From Saccharopolyspora thermophila (GTDB lineage Bacteria; Actinomycetota; Actinomycetes; Mycobacteriales; Pseudonocardiaceae), in contig NZ_BMMT01000016.1 of NCBI RefSeq assembly GCF_014646075.1, forward strand, positions 1-64,000: a stretch of 64,000 bases of DNA. The letters run 5' to 3'. Under the pieces are notes generated by a model. The model made no database searches, had not been told where the DNA came from, and saw nothing but the letters and a program-made list of their open reading frames with translations. Shown here in pieces: positions 44,437 through 58,034 of the stretch. Both the position numbers and the translations under genes were made by a program. Each line of letters begins with the position of its first letter. Positions within the stretch are counted from its first letter, which is position 1.

Positions 44437-44964
44437 ATGACAACGCTGCATCCCACCACCGCCGCAGACGGCACCGTGGACACCGCGGGACTGCGGGAAG
44501 CGTTCGGTCGTTTCCCCAGCGGGGTGACCGCGGTGTGCGCGCTCGGGGAGAACGGCGAGCCGATCGGGATCGCCGCCAGCTCGTTCGTCGGTGTGTCGCT
44601 GGACCCGCCGCTGGTCGGGCTCTGCGTGCAGTACACCTCGACCACGTGGCCGCTGCTGCGCGAGCGCCCCCGGGTGGGACTCTCGGTCCTCGGCGCCGCC
44701 CAGGACCGGGCCTGCCGCCAACTCGCCTCCAAGACCGGCGACCGGTTCGCCGGTCTCGACTGGCACACCACTGCCGAGGGCGCCCTGCTGTTGCACGGCG
44801 CGACGGCGTGGCTGGACTGCTCGGTGGAGCGCACCGTTCCGGCCGGTGACCACGAATTCGTGCTGTTCCGGGTGCAGCGCCAGTGCACGCACCCGCACCT
44901 GGGGCCGCTGGTGTTCCACGCGAGCACCTTCCACACGCTGGCCGGGTTGGAACGGGCGTCGTGA
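44437..44964 (+). CDS. Flavin reductase (RutF/HpaC-like)
   Basis: 175 aa flavin reductase-like domain: LREAFGRFPSGVTAVCALGE, GIAASSFVGVSLDPPLVGLC and DHEFVLFRVQ. It uses NAD(P)H to make reduced FMN for the operon's luciferase-like monooxygenase. It is preceded by CGGAGG and overlaps the RibBA-like gene by GTGA. Confidence 0.87.
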   Translation: MTTLHPTTAADGTVDTAGLREAFGRFPSGVTAVCALGENGEPIGIAASSFVGVSLDPPLVGLCVQYTSTTWPLLRERPRVGLSVLGAAQDRACRQLASKTGDRFAGLDWHTTAEGALLLHGATAWLDCSVERTVPAGDHEFVLFRVQRQCTHPHLGPLVFHASTFHTLAGLERAS

Positions 44965-46085
44965 CCGCCCAGCTGGACCCGCAGCTCGCCCCAGCGGTTC
45001 CGCACGCCGATCCGACGGCCCGGGTCGGCCCGGCTCTGGCGGCGTTGCGTGCCGGACGGCCGGTGCTGGTGGTCGACGACGCCGGCCGGGAGGACGAGGG
45101 CGACGTCGTCCTCCCGGCGGCGCTCGCCGATCCCACGTGGGTGGCGTGGACGGTCCGGCACACTTCCGGCCTGCTCTGCGCGCCGCTGGAAGGTGATCGC
45201 GCCGACGAGCTGGACCTGCCGCCGATGGTGCGGCACAACGCCGACCCACACGGCACCGCCTACACCGTCTCGGTGGACGCGGCGGAGGGCATCGGGACCG
45301 GGATCAGCGCCGCCGACCGGGCGCGCACCGCCAGGGTGCTGGCCGACCCGCGGTCCGTGGCCGACGACCTGCGCCGCCCCGGGCACGTGCTGCCGTTGCG
45401 GGCCCGCCCCGGTGGTGTCGTCGAGCGCGCGGGGCACACCGAGGCCGCCGTCGACCTGTGCCGGCTGGCCGGCCTGCCCCCGGTCGGGGTGATCGCCGAG
45501 CTGGTCACCGGGCCGGACGAGCCCGGCGCGGGTGCCACGGCGTGCCGTGCCGAGGTCGCCGAGCTGGGCCGGCGTTACGACCTTCCGCTGCTGGACGTCG
45601 CCGACCTGATCCGGTACCGGCTGTTCTTCGGCGACGGGCTGCGCGGGCGGGTCACCCGTGGGGCCCGGGCGGCGTTGCCGACCGCGCACGGTGGGTTCGA
45701 CGCCATCGGGTTCCGTGACGAGGTCACCGGTGCGGAGCACGTCGCGCTGCTGGGCCCGTCATCGACTGGGCGGCCGCTGGTCGCGGTGCACGTCGAGTGC
45801 ACGGTCGGTGGCGTGTTCGGCAGCCGGGCGTGCGACTGCCGCCGGGAACTGGAGGCGTCGCTGGCCGCCGTGGCAGGCACCGGCGGGGCAGTGGTCTACC
45901 TGCGCCCGGGCTCGGTCGCGGCGCCGATTCCGCTCGGCTGCGTCGGAAACACCCGCTGCGAATCGCACGCGGCTGCGGCCGCGGCCATCCTCGTCGACCT
46001 CGGGCTCGTCGAGGTCCGGCTCCGGGCGAGCGGAAGCGTCGAGGCGTCCGCGCTCGCGACCGGCGGTATCCACGTCGTCGCCTGA
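44961..46085 (+). CDS. RibBA paralogue with intact DHBP synthase and degenerate GTP cyclohydrolase II domain
   Basis: 374 aa. Residues ~20-215 keep the 3,4-dihydroxy-2-butanone-4-phosphate synthase signatures (VDDAGREDEGDVV, TSGLLCAPL, GTGISAADRART, RRPGHVLPLRARPGGVVERA, GHTEAAVDLCRL). The C-terminal part keeps the zinc cysteines of GTP cyclohydrolase II (HVECTVGGVFGSRACDC) but is short. After VVYLRPG it lacks the RGIGL loop of active enzymes. It may make only the riboflavin four-carbon precursor, boosting flavin for the monooxygenase (inferred). A moonlighting role in the pathway is also possible. Confidence 0.82.
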   Translation: MTAQLDPQLAPAVPHADPTARVGPALAALRAGRPVLVVDDAGREDEGDVVLPAALADPTWVAWTVRHTSGLLCAPLEGDRADELDLPPMVRHNADPHGTAYTVSVDAAEGIGTGISAADRARTARVLADPRSVADDLRRPGHVLPLRARPGGVVERAGHTEAAVDLCRLAGLPPVGVIAELVTGPDEPGAGATACRAEVAELGRRYDLPLLDVADLIRYRLFFGDGLRGRVTRGARAALPTAHGGFDAIGFRDEVTGAEHVALLGPSSTGRPLVAVHVECTVGGVFGSRACDCRRELEASLAAVAGTGGAVVYLRPGSVAAPIPLGCVGNTRCESHAAAAAAILVDLGLVEVRLRASGSVEASALATGGIHVVA

Positions 46086-46199
46086 CCACCGACCGCACGA
46101 CGCTCCCGAGACGCCCGCCGGGGCGGACGATGGCGGCCCACCGTGGCCGGCGTGGGCACGCGTGCGGGCGAGAACTGCGGGCACTGCCCGCGAAGTGGT

Positions 46200-46233
46200 G
46201 CGCCCCGCACCTGCGGTTGCGGGTGCGGGGCGC
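46200..46233. terminator. Convergent hairpin terminator after the catabolic operon
   Basis: A perfect 12-bp stem (GCGCCCCGCACC / GGTGCGGGGCGC) with a 10-base loop, between the operon's last stop (46085) and the opposing small gene (46249). Confidence 0.7.
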
Positions 46234-46248
46234 GGTGCGGCTGCGTCG

Positions 46249-46419
46249 TCACGCGGACTTCCAGGCCGGGGGCACCGGGCGGCCGTCGGCGCGCAGGAGC
46301 TCGGCCAGGGATGCGGTCAGGTCGGGCCAACGCTCGCGCAGCCACTCCAGGTGCGGGGTGGTGCCGCGCTTGACGACATCGGTGTTGTTCGTCGTGTGGA
46401 TCAGGACATGCGAAGGCAC
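46249..46419 (-). CDS. Small unrecognised protein
   Basis: 56 aa from GTG 46419, ten bases after GGAGG. The sequence, beginning PSHVLIHTTNNTDVVKRGTT and containing HLEWLRERWPDLTASLAELL, has well-formed helical content and no membrane segment. Family not recognised. It lies alone between a terminator and the XRE-cupin gene. The 207 bases upstream hold no other gene. Confidence 0.5.
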   Translation of the reverse strand: MPSHVLIHTTNNTDVVKRGTTPHLEWLRERWPDLTASLAELLRADGRPVPPAWKSA

Positions 46420-46626
46420 CCTGACTACTCCTCCGGTGAGGGTCGTTGACGGGAATTCACCGAAGTGATCAACGGACCCGGGCTGTTCGTTACACCTCGT
46501 CGACGCCTGGTCGCAAGGCCCGTCGCACTGCCCGGACACGCTGGCCACCGCGCTCCGCTGGCGCGGCCGCGTAGCAGTGGGCGAGGTCTGCTCGAGGCGT
46601 CGAGACGCCGAACAACAAGCGCCTGC

Positions 46627-47202
46627 CTAGGCGGGACCGGGCGGCAGGTGGACCGTCATGATCAGGTGGCAGGTCCCGATACCCGAGCCGCGGTAGGTGT
46701 GCGGCGCGTCGGCGTCGAACGTGGCGGTCTGCCCGGCTTCGACGGTGTGCTCGGTACCGTCGACGACCAGGGTCATCCGGCCGGCGGTGACGCTGACGGT
46801 TTCCACGACTCCGGCCTGGTGGGGGTGGCTGGGGTATTCCTCGTCCGGTTCCAGCCGCCAGCGCCAGACCTCGACGGGGGCCGGGCCGGAGGTCGTCAGC
46901 ATGAGCCGGGCCTCGCCACCCCGTTCGCCGGTCCACAGTGGTGCGACGGAGTCGGCGGCCACGACCCGGACACGGCCTTCGGATGGTCCCTGCATCAGGG
47001 CGGACACCGACATGCCCAGGGTGTCGGCCAGGCGGACCAGGGTGGCCAGGTTGGGGTTGCCCTGGGCCTTCTCCAGCCCCACCAGGGCACCCTTGCTGAC
47101 CTGGGCGCGTCGGCTGAGTTCCTCCAGGGACAGACCCGCGCGGATGCGGGCCGCCCGGACGTTGTGCGCGACCGTCCACAGCGCTGCGGCTGTCTCGGCC
47201 AT
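46627..47202 (-). CDS. XRE-family regulator with C-terminal cupin sensor domain
   Basis: 191 aa. The N-terminal HTH_3 is ARIRAGLSLEELSRRAQVSK and NPNLATLVRLADTLGMSV; the C-terminal cupin is EEYPSHPHQAGVVETVSV followed by GTEHTVEAGQTATFDADAPH. This architecture (PuuR/ClgR-like sensors) binds small amines or other metabolites in the cupin. It is divergent from an EamA transporter, and twin direct repeats lie between the genes, so it probably controls the exporter and itself. Confidence 0.87.
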   Translation of the reverse strand: MAETAAALWTVAHNVRAARIRAGLSLEELSRRAQVSKGALVGLEKAQGNPNLATLVRLADTLGMSVSALMQGPSEGRVRVVAADSVAPLWTGERGGEARLMLTTSGPAPVEVWRWRLEPDEEYPSHPHQAGVVETVSVTAGRMTLVVDGTEHTVEAGQTATFDADAPHTYRGSGIGTCHLIMTVHLPPGPA

Positions 47203-47234
47203 CTGATCACCATCCTCGCGGGTTGACCATTTGA

Positions 47235-47257
47235 TTGTACCGCTCGGTCAATCCAGT
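47235..47257. promoter_or_regulatory. Operator-like direct repeat, copy 1
   Basis: TTGTACCGCTCGGTCAATCC (continuing AGT) matches copy 2 at 19 of 23 positions. It begins 33 bases upstream of the XRE-cupin start. Confidence 0.6.
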
Positions 47258-47278
47258 TGACGAAACCCGGTCTTTCTG

Positions 47279-47301
47279 TTGTATGGTTCGGTCGATCCAG
47301 T
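47279..47301. promoter_or_regulatory. Operator-like direct repeat, copy 2
   Basis: TTGTATGGTTCGGTCGATCC (continuing AGT), 44 bases from copy 1 start to start, about four helical turns, so a regulator would bind both on the same DNA face. It lies 20 bases before the EamA GTG. Confidence 0.6.
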
Positions 47302-47320
47302 GAGCGGCAAGGGAGGTGTT

Positions 47321-48157
47321 GTGCTCGCTCTGGTGCTGGCCATCGGCAGTTCGCTCGCGTACGGATGCGCCGATTTCCTCGGCGGTCTCGGCGCCCGCAG
47401 AGCACACGTGCTGCGCACCGTGACGATCGCCGCCCCGGCCAGTCTCGTTGTCGAGCTGCTGCTGTGGCCGGTGCTCGGCGCCTCGTTCAGCGCTGCGGCC
47501 CTCGGCTGGGGTGCCGCATCGGGGGCTGCCTCGGCCGCCGCGTTCGCCCTGCTCTACCGCACCCTGGCGCTCGGTCCGATGAACGTGCTGTCGCCCGTGA
47601 CCGCCCTGGTGTCCGCCGCACTGCCGGTCGGTGTGGGCATGCTGCAGGGCGAGCGTCTGACCGCCGCCGGACTGGTGGGTCTGCCGCTCGCGTTGGTGGC
47701 GGTGGTGCTGGTCAGCGCCGGGCACGGCGCGGGCTCGGCGCGCCCCTCGCGTGCTGCGCTGCTGCTGGCGTTCGGCGCGGGCACCGCGATCGCCCTTCAG
47801 CTGGTGTTCCTGCACCAGGCGCCGTCGGACAGCGGGGTGGCTCCGCTGATCGTGGGCCGGGCGGTGTCCTCGACCGTCACCCTGGCCGCGGCGGGGGTGA
47901 TGCGCCGCAAGCTGGGGCCCGAGCGGCCCGCGTACGCGATCTCGGCCGCCGCGGGGGCGCTGGACTCGGTGGCCAACCTGCTGTTCCTGCTCGCCGCCCG
48001 CAGCGGGGACCTCGCTGTCGTCGCCGTGATCGTCGCCCTCTACCCGGCCGGCACGGTCCTGCTCGCCCGCGGTGTGCTCGCCGAACGGATCCAGCAAGGC
48101 CAGCTCGTCGGCCTGGGCACCGCCGCCGTCGCCGTCAGCCTCCTCGCCCTGACCTGA
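47321..48157 (+). CDS. EamA/DMT-family transporter
   Basis: 278 aa, about ten hydrophobic segments in two repeats (VLAIGSSLAYGCADFLGG, then LGPMNVLSPVTALVSAALPV; and the second half from ALLLAFGAGTAIALQL). GTG 47321 follows GGGAGG; an ATG at 47279 is in frame but has no ribosome site and sits inside the operator repeat. DMT carriers export metabolites or drugs; here probably the effector of the divergent XRE-cupin regulator (inferred). Confidence 0.84.
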   Translation: MLALVLAIGSSLAYGCADFLGGLGARRAHVLRTVTIAAPASLVVELLLWPVLGASFSAAALGWGAASGAASAAAFALLYRTLALGPMNVLSPVTALVSAALPVGVGMLQGERLTAAGLVGLPLALVAVVLVSAGHGAGSARPSRAALLLAFGAGTAIALQLVFLHQAPSDSGVAPLIVGRAVSSTVTLAAAGVMRRKLGPERPAYAISAAAGALDSVANLLFLLAARSGDLAVVAVIVALYPAGTVLLARGVLAERIQQGQLVGLGTAAVAVSLLALT

Positions 48158-48267
48158 GGGGCTTGCAATCCCGCACCGAACCGAAGGGAATACGCCAGCA
48201 GCGCCGCCGCCTGGACCGCATCGGTTGCTGGAAGTCCTGATTTTCCCCGCACGAACGGAGCCCTCCC

Positions 48268-48975
48268 ATGACCGCCTTCCGCCTCGCCCCCGCCGTCGCG
48301 GACGCCTTTCCCGGCACCCGCATCGCCGTGGTCACCGCCACCGGTCTGCGCGGCCGCGAACCCTGGCCCCGCACCGCCGCCGCCCTGGCCGAACTGGAGC
48401 AGCAGCTCGCTGACGGCACCTGGCACCCCGCCGACGAGACCGACCCCCGCATCCAGGCGTGGCACACCGCCTACCGCTCCTTCGGCACCAACCCCCGCCG
48501 CGTCCGGCCCAGCGTCGACGCGCTCGGCCGCCGCCTCGCCAAGAGGGGAACCCTGCCGCGCATCAACCCGGCCGTCGACACCTACAACGCCGTCTCCGTC
48601 CGCCACGGCCTGCCCGCCGGCGCCTTCGATCTGGACCACGTCACCGGCGACGTCGTCATCCGCCACGCCGAGGGCACCGAGTCCTTCACCCCGCTCGGCG
48701 AACCCGACACCGTCGAGAACCCCAAACCCGGCGAGATCATCTACGCCGACACCGCAGGCGTGCTGACGCGTCACTGGAACCACCGCGACGCCCACCGCAC
48801 CCGCGTCACCGAGGACTCCGCACGCGTCGCCTTCGTCCTCGAAACCCTCCACGCCGACCGCGACGGCCACCTGCTCGAGGACGCGGCGAACGAACTGCGG
48901 AGCCTGCTCGCCCCGCACACCGAACAGGTCGCCGTGCACTACCTCAGCCCGGCACAACCCCAGACCACGACCTGA
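48268..48975 (+). CDS. B3/B4 tRNA-editing-domain protein
   Basis: 235 aa. WHTAYRSFGTNPRRVRPSVD, then ALGRRLAKRGTLPRINPAVD and TYNAVSVRHGLPAGAFDLDH, are the B3/B4 domain of phenylalanyl-tRNA synthetase beta subunits as found in stand-alone proteins. Such free-standing proteins may edit mischarged tRNA, but the activity is not established. It follows the EamA gene by 110 bases and could be cotranscribed. Confidence 0.82.
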   Translation: MTAFRLAPAVADAFPGTRIAVVTATGLRGREPWPRTAAALAELEQQLADGTWHPADETDPRIQAWHTAYRSFGTNPRRVRPSVDALGRRLAKRGTLPRINPAVDTYNAVSVRHGLPAGAFDLDHVTGDVVIRHAEGTESFTPLGEPDTVENPKPGEIIYADTAGVLTRHWNHRDAHRTRVTEDSARVAFVLETLHADRDGHLLEDAANELRSLLAPHTEQVAVHYLSPAQPQTTT

Positions 48976-49141
48976 GCACGGCGGCAGCTGAACCGCCCTC
49001 GTACGCCGAGTCCGGCCGAGGTCGGCGGTTCGCGTGGTGTCGGCGTTGTGCGCGCGACTCACATTGCCTGAGCCGCCAGCGGGTACGCCAGCAGGGCGGA
49101 GGTCCCGCCGGAAGCGGAGCGACGTCCCAGGAGGGCTGATC

Positions 49142-49570
49142 ATGACAGCGACGAAAGCCTCGGTCTTCGACCACGCACTGCACACCGCCAACGCGTGGTT
49201 GCACGACGTGGCCAAGGAGTTCGGCACCGACGACCGGCAGTTCGTCCACCGGGTGCTGCGCGCCTGGTTGCACACCCTGCGCGACCGGCTCACGGTCGAG
49301 GCCACCGCGCATTTCGCCGCGCAGCTTCCCGAACTGCTGCGGGGCATCTACTACGAGGGGTGGGACCCCAGCGCGGTACCGCAGCGCTACGACGCCGCCG
49401 AGTATGCGTCCCGCTTCGCCCGGGACGCCAACATCTCCCTGCAGGACGTGCACCGGGTGGCGCCGACGGTGACAGCTGTCGTCCAGAGCCACGTGTCGCC
49501 CGGGCACCTTGGCAAGGTCCTCGACCAACTGCCGAAGGACATGCGGGCGCTGCTGCGAGCACAGGCGTAA
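49142..49570 (+). CDS. DUF2267-family protein
   Basis: 142 aa, ATG after AGGAGGG. FDHALHTANAWLHDVAKEFG and FVHRVLRAWLHTLRDRLTVE, then AQLPELLRGIYYEGWDP, are DUF2267 repeats, an all-helical fold of unknown role often encoded near stress genes. No partner is evident. Confidence 0.78.
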   Translation: MTATKASVFDHALHTANAWLHDVAKEFGTDDRQFVHRVLRAWLHTLRDRLTVEATAHFAAQLPELLRGIYYEGWDPSAVPQRYDAAEYASRFARDANISLQDVHRVAPTVTAVVQSHVSPGHLGKVLDQLPKDMRALLRAQA

Positions 49571-49635
49571 CCGGTCGCCGTCGCGCCGAGAAAGTCCCGC
49601 TGACGCCCCGAATCCGATGTGGCAGGATCGCGCGG

Positions 49636-50079
<444 letters not shown>

Positions 50080-50089
50080 CGTGACCGCC

Positions 50090-50500
50090 ATGGACATCAC
50101 CATCCACGAGACATTTCTCCCGCACGACGACCCCGACACCGCCCTGGCGTTCTACCGCGACGCCCTCGGTTTCGAGGTCCGCAACGACGTCGAGTACGCC
50201 GGGATGCACTGGATCACGGTCGGCCCGGCCGGCCAACCCGGCACGTCCATCGTGCTGTACCCACCGGCCGCCACCCCCGGCCTCACCGACGACGAGCGCC
50301 GCACCATCGCGGGGATGATGGCCAAAGGCACCTACGGCATGATCAACCTGGCCACCAGGGACCTCGACGGCACCTTCGAGCGGCTGCAGGCCCGCGACGC
50401 CGAGATCGTCCAGGAGCCGACCGAGCAGCCGTACGGGCGACGCGACTGCGCCGTCCGCGATCCCGCGGGCAACCTGATCCGCATCAACGAGCTGCGCTGA
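50090..50500 (+). CDS. VOC-superfamily (glyoxalase/bleomycin-resistance fold) protein
   Basis: 136 aa: ETFLPHDDPDTALAFYRDAL, GFEVRNDVEYAGMHWITVG and DCAVRDPAGNLIRINEL. The paired beta-alpha-beta-beta-beta units are typical. These proteins either bind a drug or metabolise small molecules. An in-frame GTG at 50081 is the alternative start. It belongs to an AraC-VOC-UvrA-like set that may be a detoxification or resistance module. Confidence 0.82.
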   Translation: MDITIHETFLPHDDPDTALAFYRDALGFEVRNDVEYAGMHWITVGPAGQPGTSIVLYPPAATPGLTDDERRTIAGMMAKGTYGMINLATRDLDGTFERLQARDAEIVQEPTEQPYGRRDCAVRDPAGNLIRINELR

Positions 50501-50532
50501 CGATCCGGCCCCGGCCCGCGTACGAGGGAGAC

Positions 50533-52926
<2,394 letters not shown>

Positions 52927-53210
52927 CCGGCGCCCTCACGGACACCGGGGAGACCCGCTCCCGCTCTACTGCCCCCGTGCCTGCCGGGACGCGCGGGCGT
53001 ACCGGGCTGGCCAGGAGGATCTTCCCTCCAAGGGAGGTTCTCCGGGCGCGTGCCGTGCCGGGCGGGAACGCCGACCTTACGGTGGTTTTCGCCGAGTCGA
53101 CGGGGCGGTGTCCGCACCGCTGACCGCCCCGACACCGACATCGCCGAGCCCCGGTGGGGGCAGCGTCGGCGGTGAGGAAACCGGCCCCTGCGGGCCGCAC
53201 GGGAGGTGCC

Positions 53211-54161
53211 ATGTTCTTCCACGTCCAGCGACTGATCAACGAGATCGTGCCCGACGAGCCCGATCCCGCCGCAGCCAACGTCCTCCAGGAAGGGCTGGGG
53301 GGCCAGTTCGGTGAAATGCGCACGATGATGCAGTACCTGTTCCAGAGCTTCAACTTCCGCGGTGCGGACGCCCGGCCGTACCGGGACCTGCTCTACGGCA
53401 TCGGTACGGAGGAGATCAGCCACGTGGAGCTGATCGCCACCACCATCGCCCGACTCACCGATGGCTCGCCCCGCTACAACGGTGCCAAGGACGACCCGCT
53501 GGACCAGCCCGGCGCGCGCGGCATGACTCCGCTGTCGAACGCGTTGTCGCAGGGCAACGTGCACCACTTCCTCGTCGGCGCGCAGGGCGCGCTGCCGGTG
53601 GACGCGGTGGGCAATCCGTGGTCGGGTTCGTACGTGTACAACAGCGGCAACCTCGTGCTGGACCTGCTGTACAACCTGATGCTGGAGTCGACCGGTCGGT
53701 TGCAGAAGTGCCGCATCTACGAGATGAGTGCGAACAAGACGCTGCGTTCGACGGTGGCCTACCTGATCGTGCGCGACCAGGCGCACGAGAACGCCTACGC
53801 CAAGGCGCTGGAGACCCTCGGGGTGAACTGGGGCAAGACCCTGCCGATTCCCAAGACCAACGCCGAGCGCTTCCCCGAGGTGGCCACGCTGCTGGAGAAG
53901 GGACTGCACACCAAGCAGTACACCTTCAGCCTCGACCACCTGTCCCAAGCCGGGAAGGTGTTCCGCGGCACGGCACCCGGGCAGGACGGTCAGGTGCTCC
54001 GTACCGCGCAGGCACCCGAAGGTTTCCCCATGGACATCGCCCCCGAGCGCCCCGAGGAGTTCAGCCCGGGCCTGGACCCGGCACTGCTCGAACTCATCCA
54101 GGCCACAGCGGAGATGGAGGCCGCCGAGGCCGACGAGCCCATCCGCTACAGCCGAGCCTAG
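53211..54161 (+). CDS. Manganese catalase
   Basis: 316 aa ferritin-fold Mn catalase: QFGEMRTMMQYLFQSFNFRG, GTEEISHVELIATTIARLTD and RDQAHENAYAKALETLGVNW supply the Glu/His dimanganese ligands. It breaks down hydrogen peroxide without haem. ATG 53211 follows GGGAGG. The ~280 bases upstream hold no gene. Cytoplasmic; no signal peptide. Confidence 0.9.
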   Translation: MFFHVQRLINEIVPDEPDPAAANVLQEGLGGQFGEMRTMMQYLFQSFNFRGADARPYRDLLYGIGTEEISHVELIATTIARLTDGSPRYNGAKDDPLDQPGARGMTPLSNALSQGNVHHFLVGAQGALPVDAVGNPWSGSYVYNSGNLVLDLLYNLMLESTGRLQKCRIYEMSANKTLRSTVAYLIVRDQAHENAYAKALETLGVNWGKTLPIPKTNAERFPEVATLLEKGLHTKQYTFSLDHLSQAGKVFRGTAPGQDGQVLRTAQAPEGFPMDIAPERPEEFSPGLDPALLELIQATAEMEAAEADEPIRYSRA

Positions 54162-54208
54162 AGTTCCCGGCAGCTCGTGCGCCGATCGCCCGCCGCCGTG
54201 GTGAGTCG

Positions 54209-55567
54209 TCAGGGAACGGACTCGCCACGAGCGGGCGAGGCGGTGAGCCGGTGCGCGTCGCGGACCGGCGTCCGGCGTTGCTCGGGGATCGGCGTTTCGT
54301 CGATCTCGTAGTGCAGCGATGCCGCGCAGCGCTGGAACTTGTCGATGAGTTCGGCTTCGTCGGCTGCGCCGATGTAGATGTTGGCGAGGTTGTAGCTGTA
54401 ACTGTCCTGGTCGTAGAGCTCCGAGAGCCGGTCGTGCTCGTGCGCGATGAGATCGATGCTCGTGCCCGGAACAGCTCGTTGCACCGCCGCGGTCTCCTCG
54501 GGGGTCGGGTGGCGCACCACGACGCCGTCGGTGAAGTGGCGCAGGAACCACTTGGCCGCGACCTGGTAGCGGCCGCGGCGATGCGGCATCCGCGGGCGGC
54601 GTCCGAACGCGAGCTGCAGCATGCAGTGGTGGTTGGTGACGCCGTCGACGTGCTGGAACAGCGCCGCGTGCGACTGGGAGTGCCGGGGGTTGACCTCCAG
54701 CAGGCCGATCTCGTCGGTGTCGTGGTCCCAGAAGAACTCGACGTTGAAGGCGGAGTTCACCAGGCCGAGGTGGCGGACCACCCGCTCGGCTGCCGAAATC
54801 ATGCGGTCGCCGACCGCGCCCGGCAGCGTCGAGGGGTACTGGTAGCGGAGGAAGCTCGGCGTGTCGCCGGAGGTTACGGAGTCCACGATCCCGTAGACGT
54901 CCGGTTGACCGCGGTAGCAGTAGCCCTCCACGGTCACCTGCCGGCCGCGCAGCGCTTCCTCGACGATGCACATCTGCCCGCCGATACCGGCGACTTCCGG
55001 GGGCAGGTCGACGTGGCTGAGCACCGCCTCGAACGCGTCGCCGACCCGGTGGATCCGGCGGCGAACGGCCTCCAGCGCCGCGCTGAACTCGGCCTGGTCA
55101 CCGCAGCGGTAGGCGAGCATCCCGGAGAACGACTTCACCGGCTTGAGCCACAGCGGAAAGCGCACCCCGGCCGGGGGTGCGGTGTCGCGTTCCGGGTCGA
55201 CCAGACCGAAGCGCGGCCACTCGTCGATGACCTTGCGCTGTTCGAGCCGGCACCAGTACTTGTGTTCGCACTTGACGACGGCCGCCAGCGGCGCGTGGTT
55301 CGTCAGCCCCATCCGCCGGCACAGGATGGGAACCATCGAGGTGACCGGGAAGTCCCAGTAGCCGACGATCGCATCGGCCGGCCAGCCGGAGGACTGGATG
55401 ACGCGTTGCGCCTCGTCGAGCAGCCGCATCACCGGAATGTTCTCCCGTAGCTGGAGTTCGTGGATGCCCAGCACGGGGTGGAACCGGTACTGGTGTACGT
55501 CCGGTAGTCCCAGCAAAAGCCGCCGGTTGTGGTCGTCGAGCCCCAGCACGAACACGTTCTTCCGCAT
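54209..55567 (-). CDS. ATP-grasp domain protein
   Basis: 452 aa, ATG 55567 after GGAAGGA. An N-terminal Rossmann-like pre-ATP-grasp domain (VFVLGLDDHNRRLLLGLPDV) is followed by the ATP-grasp core: FPLWLKPVKSFSGMLAYRCG (ATP-binding Lys) and FNVEFFWDHD followed by IGLLEVNPRHSQSHA (magnesium ligands). The family forms carboxylate-amine or carboxylate-thiol bonds via acyl phosphates, but the substrate cannot be read from sequence. The gene is alone on its strand, converging with the Mn catalase. Confidence 0.8.
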   Translation of the reverse strand: MRKNVFVLGLDDHNRRLLLGLPDVHQYRFHPVLGIHELQLRENIPVMRLLDEAQRVIQSSGWPADAIVGYWDFPVTSMVPILCRRMGLTNHAPLAAVVKCEHKYWCRLEQRKVIDEWPRFGLVDPERDTAPPAGVRFPLWLKPVKSFSGMLAYRCGDQAEFSAALEAVRRRIHRVGDAFEAVLSHVDLPPEVAGIGGQMCIVEEALRGRQVTVEGYCYRGQPDVYGIVDSVTSGDTPSFLRYQYPSTLPGAVGDRMISAAERVVRHLGLVNSAFNVEFFWDHDTDEIGLLEVNPRHSQSHAALFQHVDGVTNHHCMLQLAFGRRPRMPHRRGRYQVAAKWFLRHFTDGVVVRHPTPEETAAVQRAVPGTSIDLIAHEHDRLSELYDQDSYSYNLANIYIGAADEAELIDKFQRCAASLHYEIDETPIPEQRRTPVRDAHRLTASPARGESVP

Positions 55568-55694
55568 GTTCGACAATCCTTCCCAGCGCTGAGCTGCTGA
55601 CCAGGCCGAACCGTTGGTCACCGAACGGTTACCCGGCCGCGGGCCCACCCGAACCGTCCCGGGCAAGGTGCCCGGCGTCTGGCGTGCGGCGCGA

Positions 55695-57929
<2,235 letters not shown>

Positions 57930-58034
57930 CCCGCAATAGCTACCACGACCCCGGCGGCCCGCGGCACATGCCAAGGGCGCTGCAGCGCGGCGACGTGCCC
58001 GACAGCGTCCACTTCGGACACAGCGGTGCCGCGG

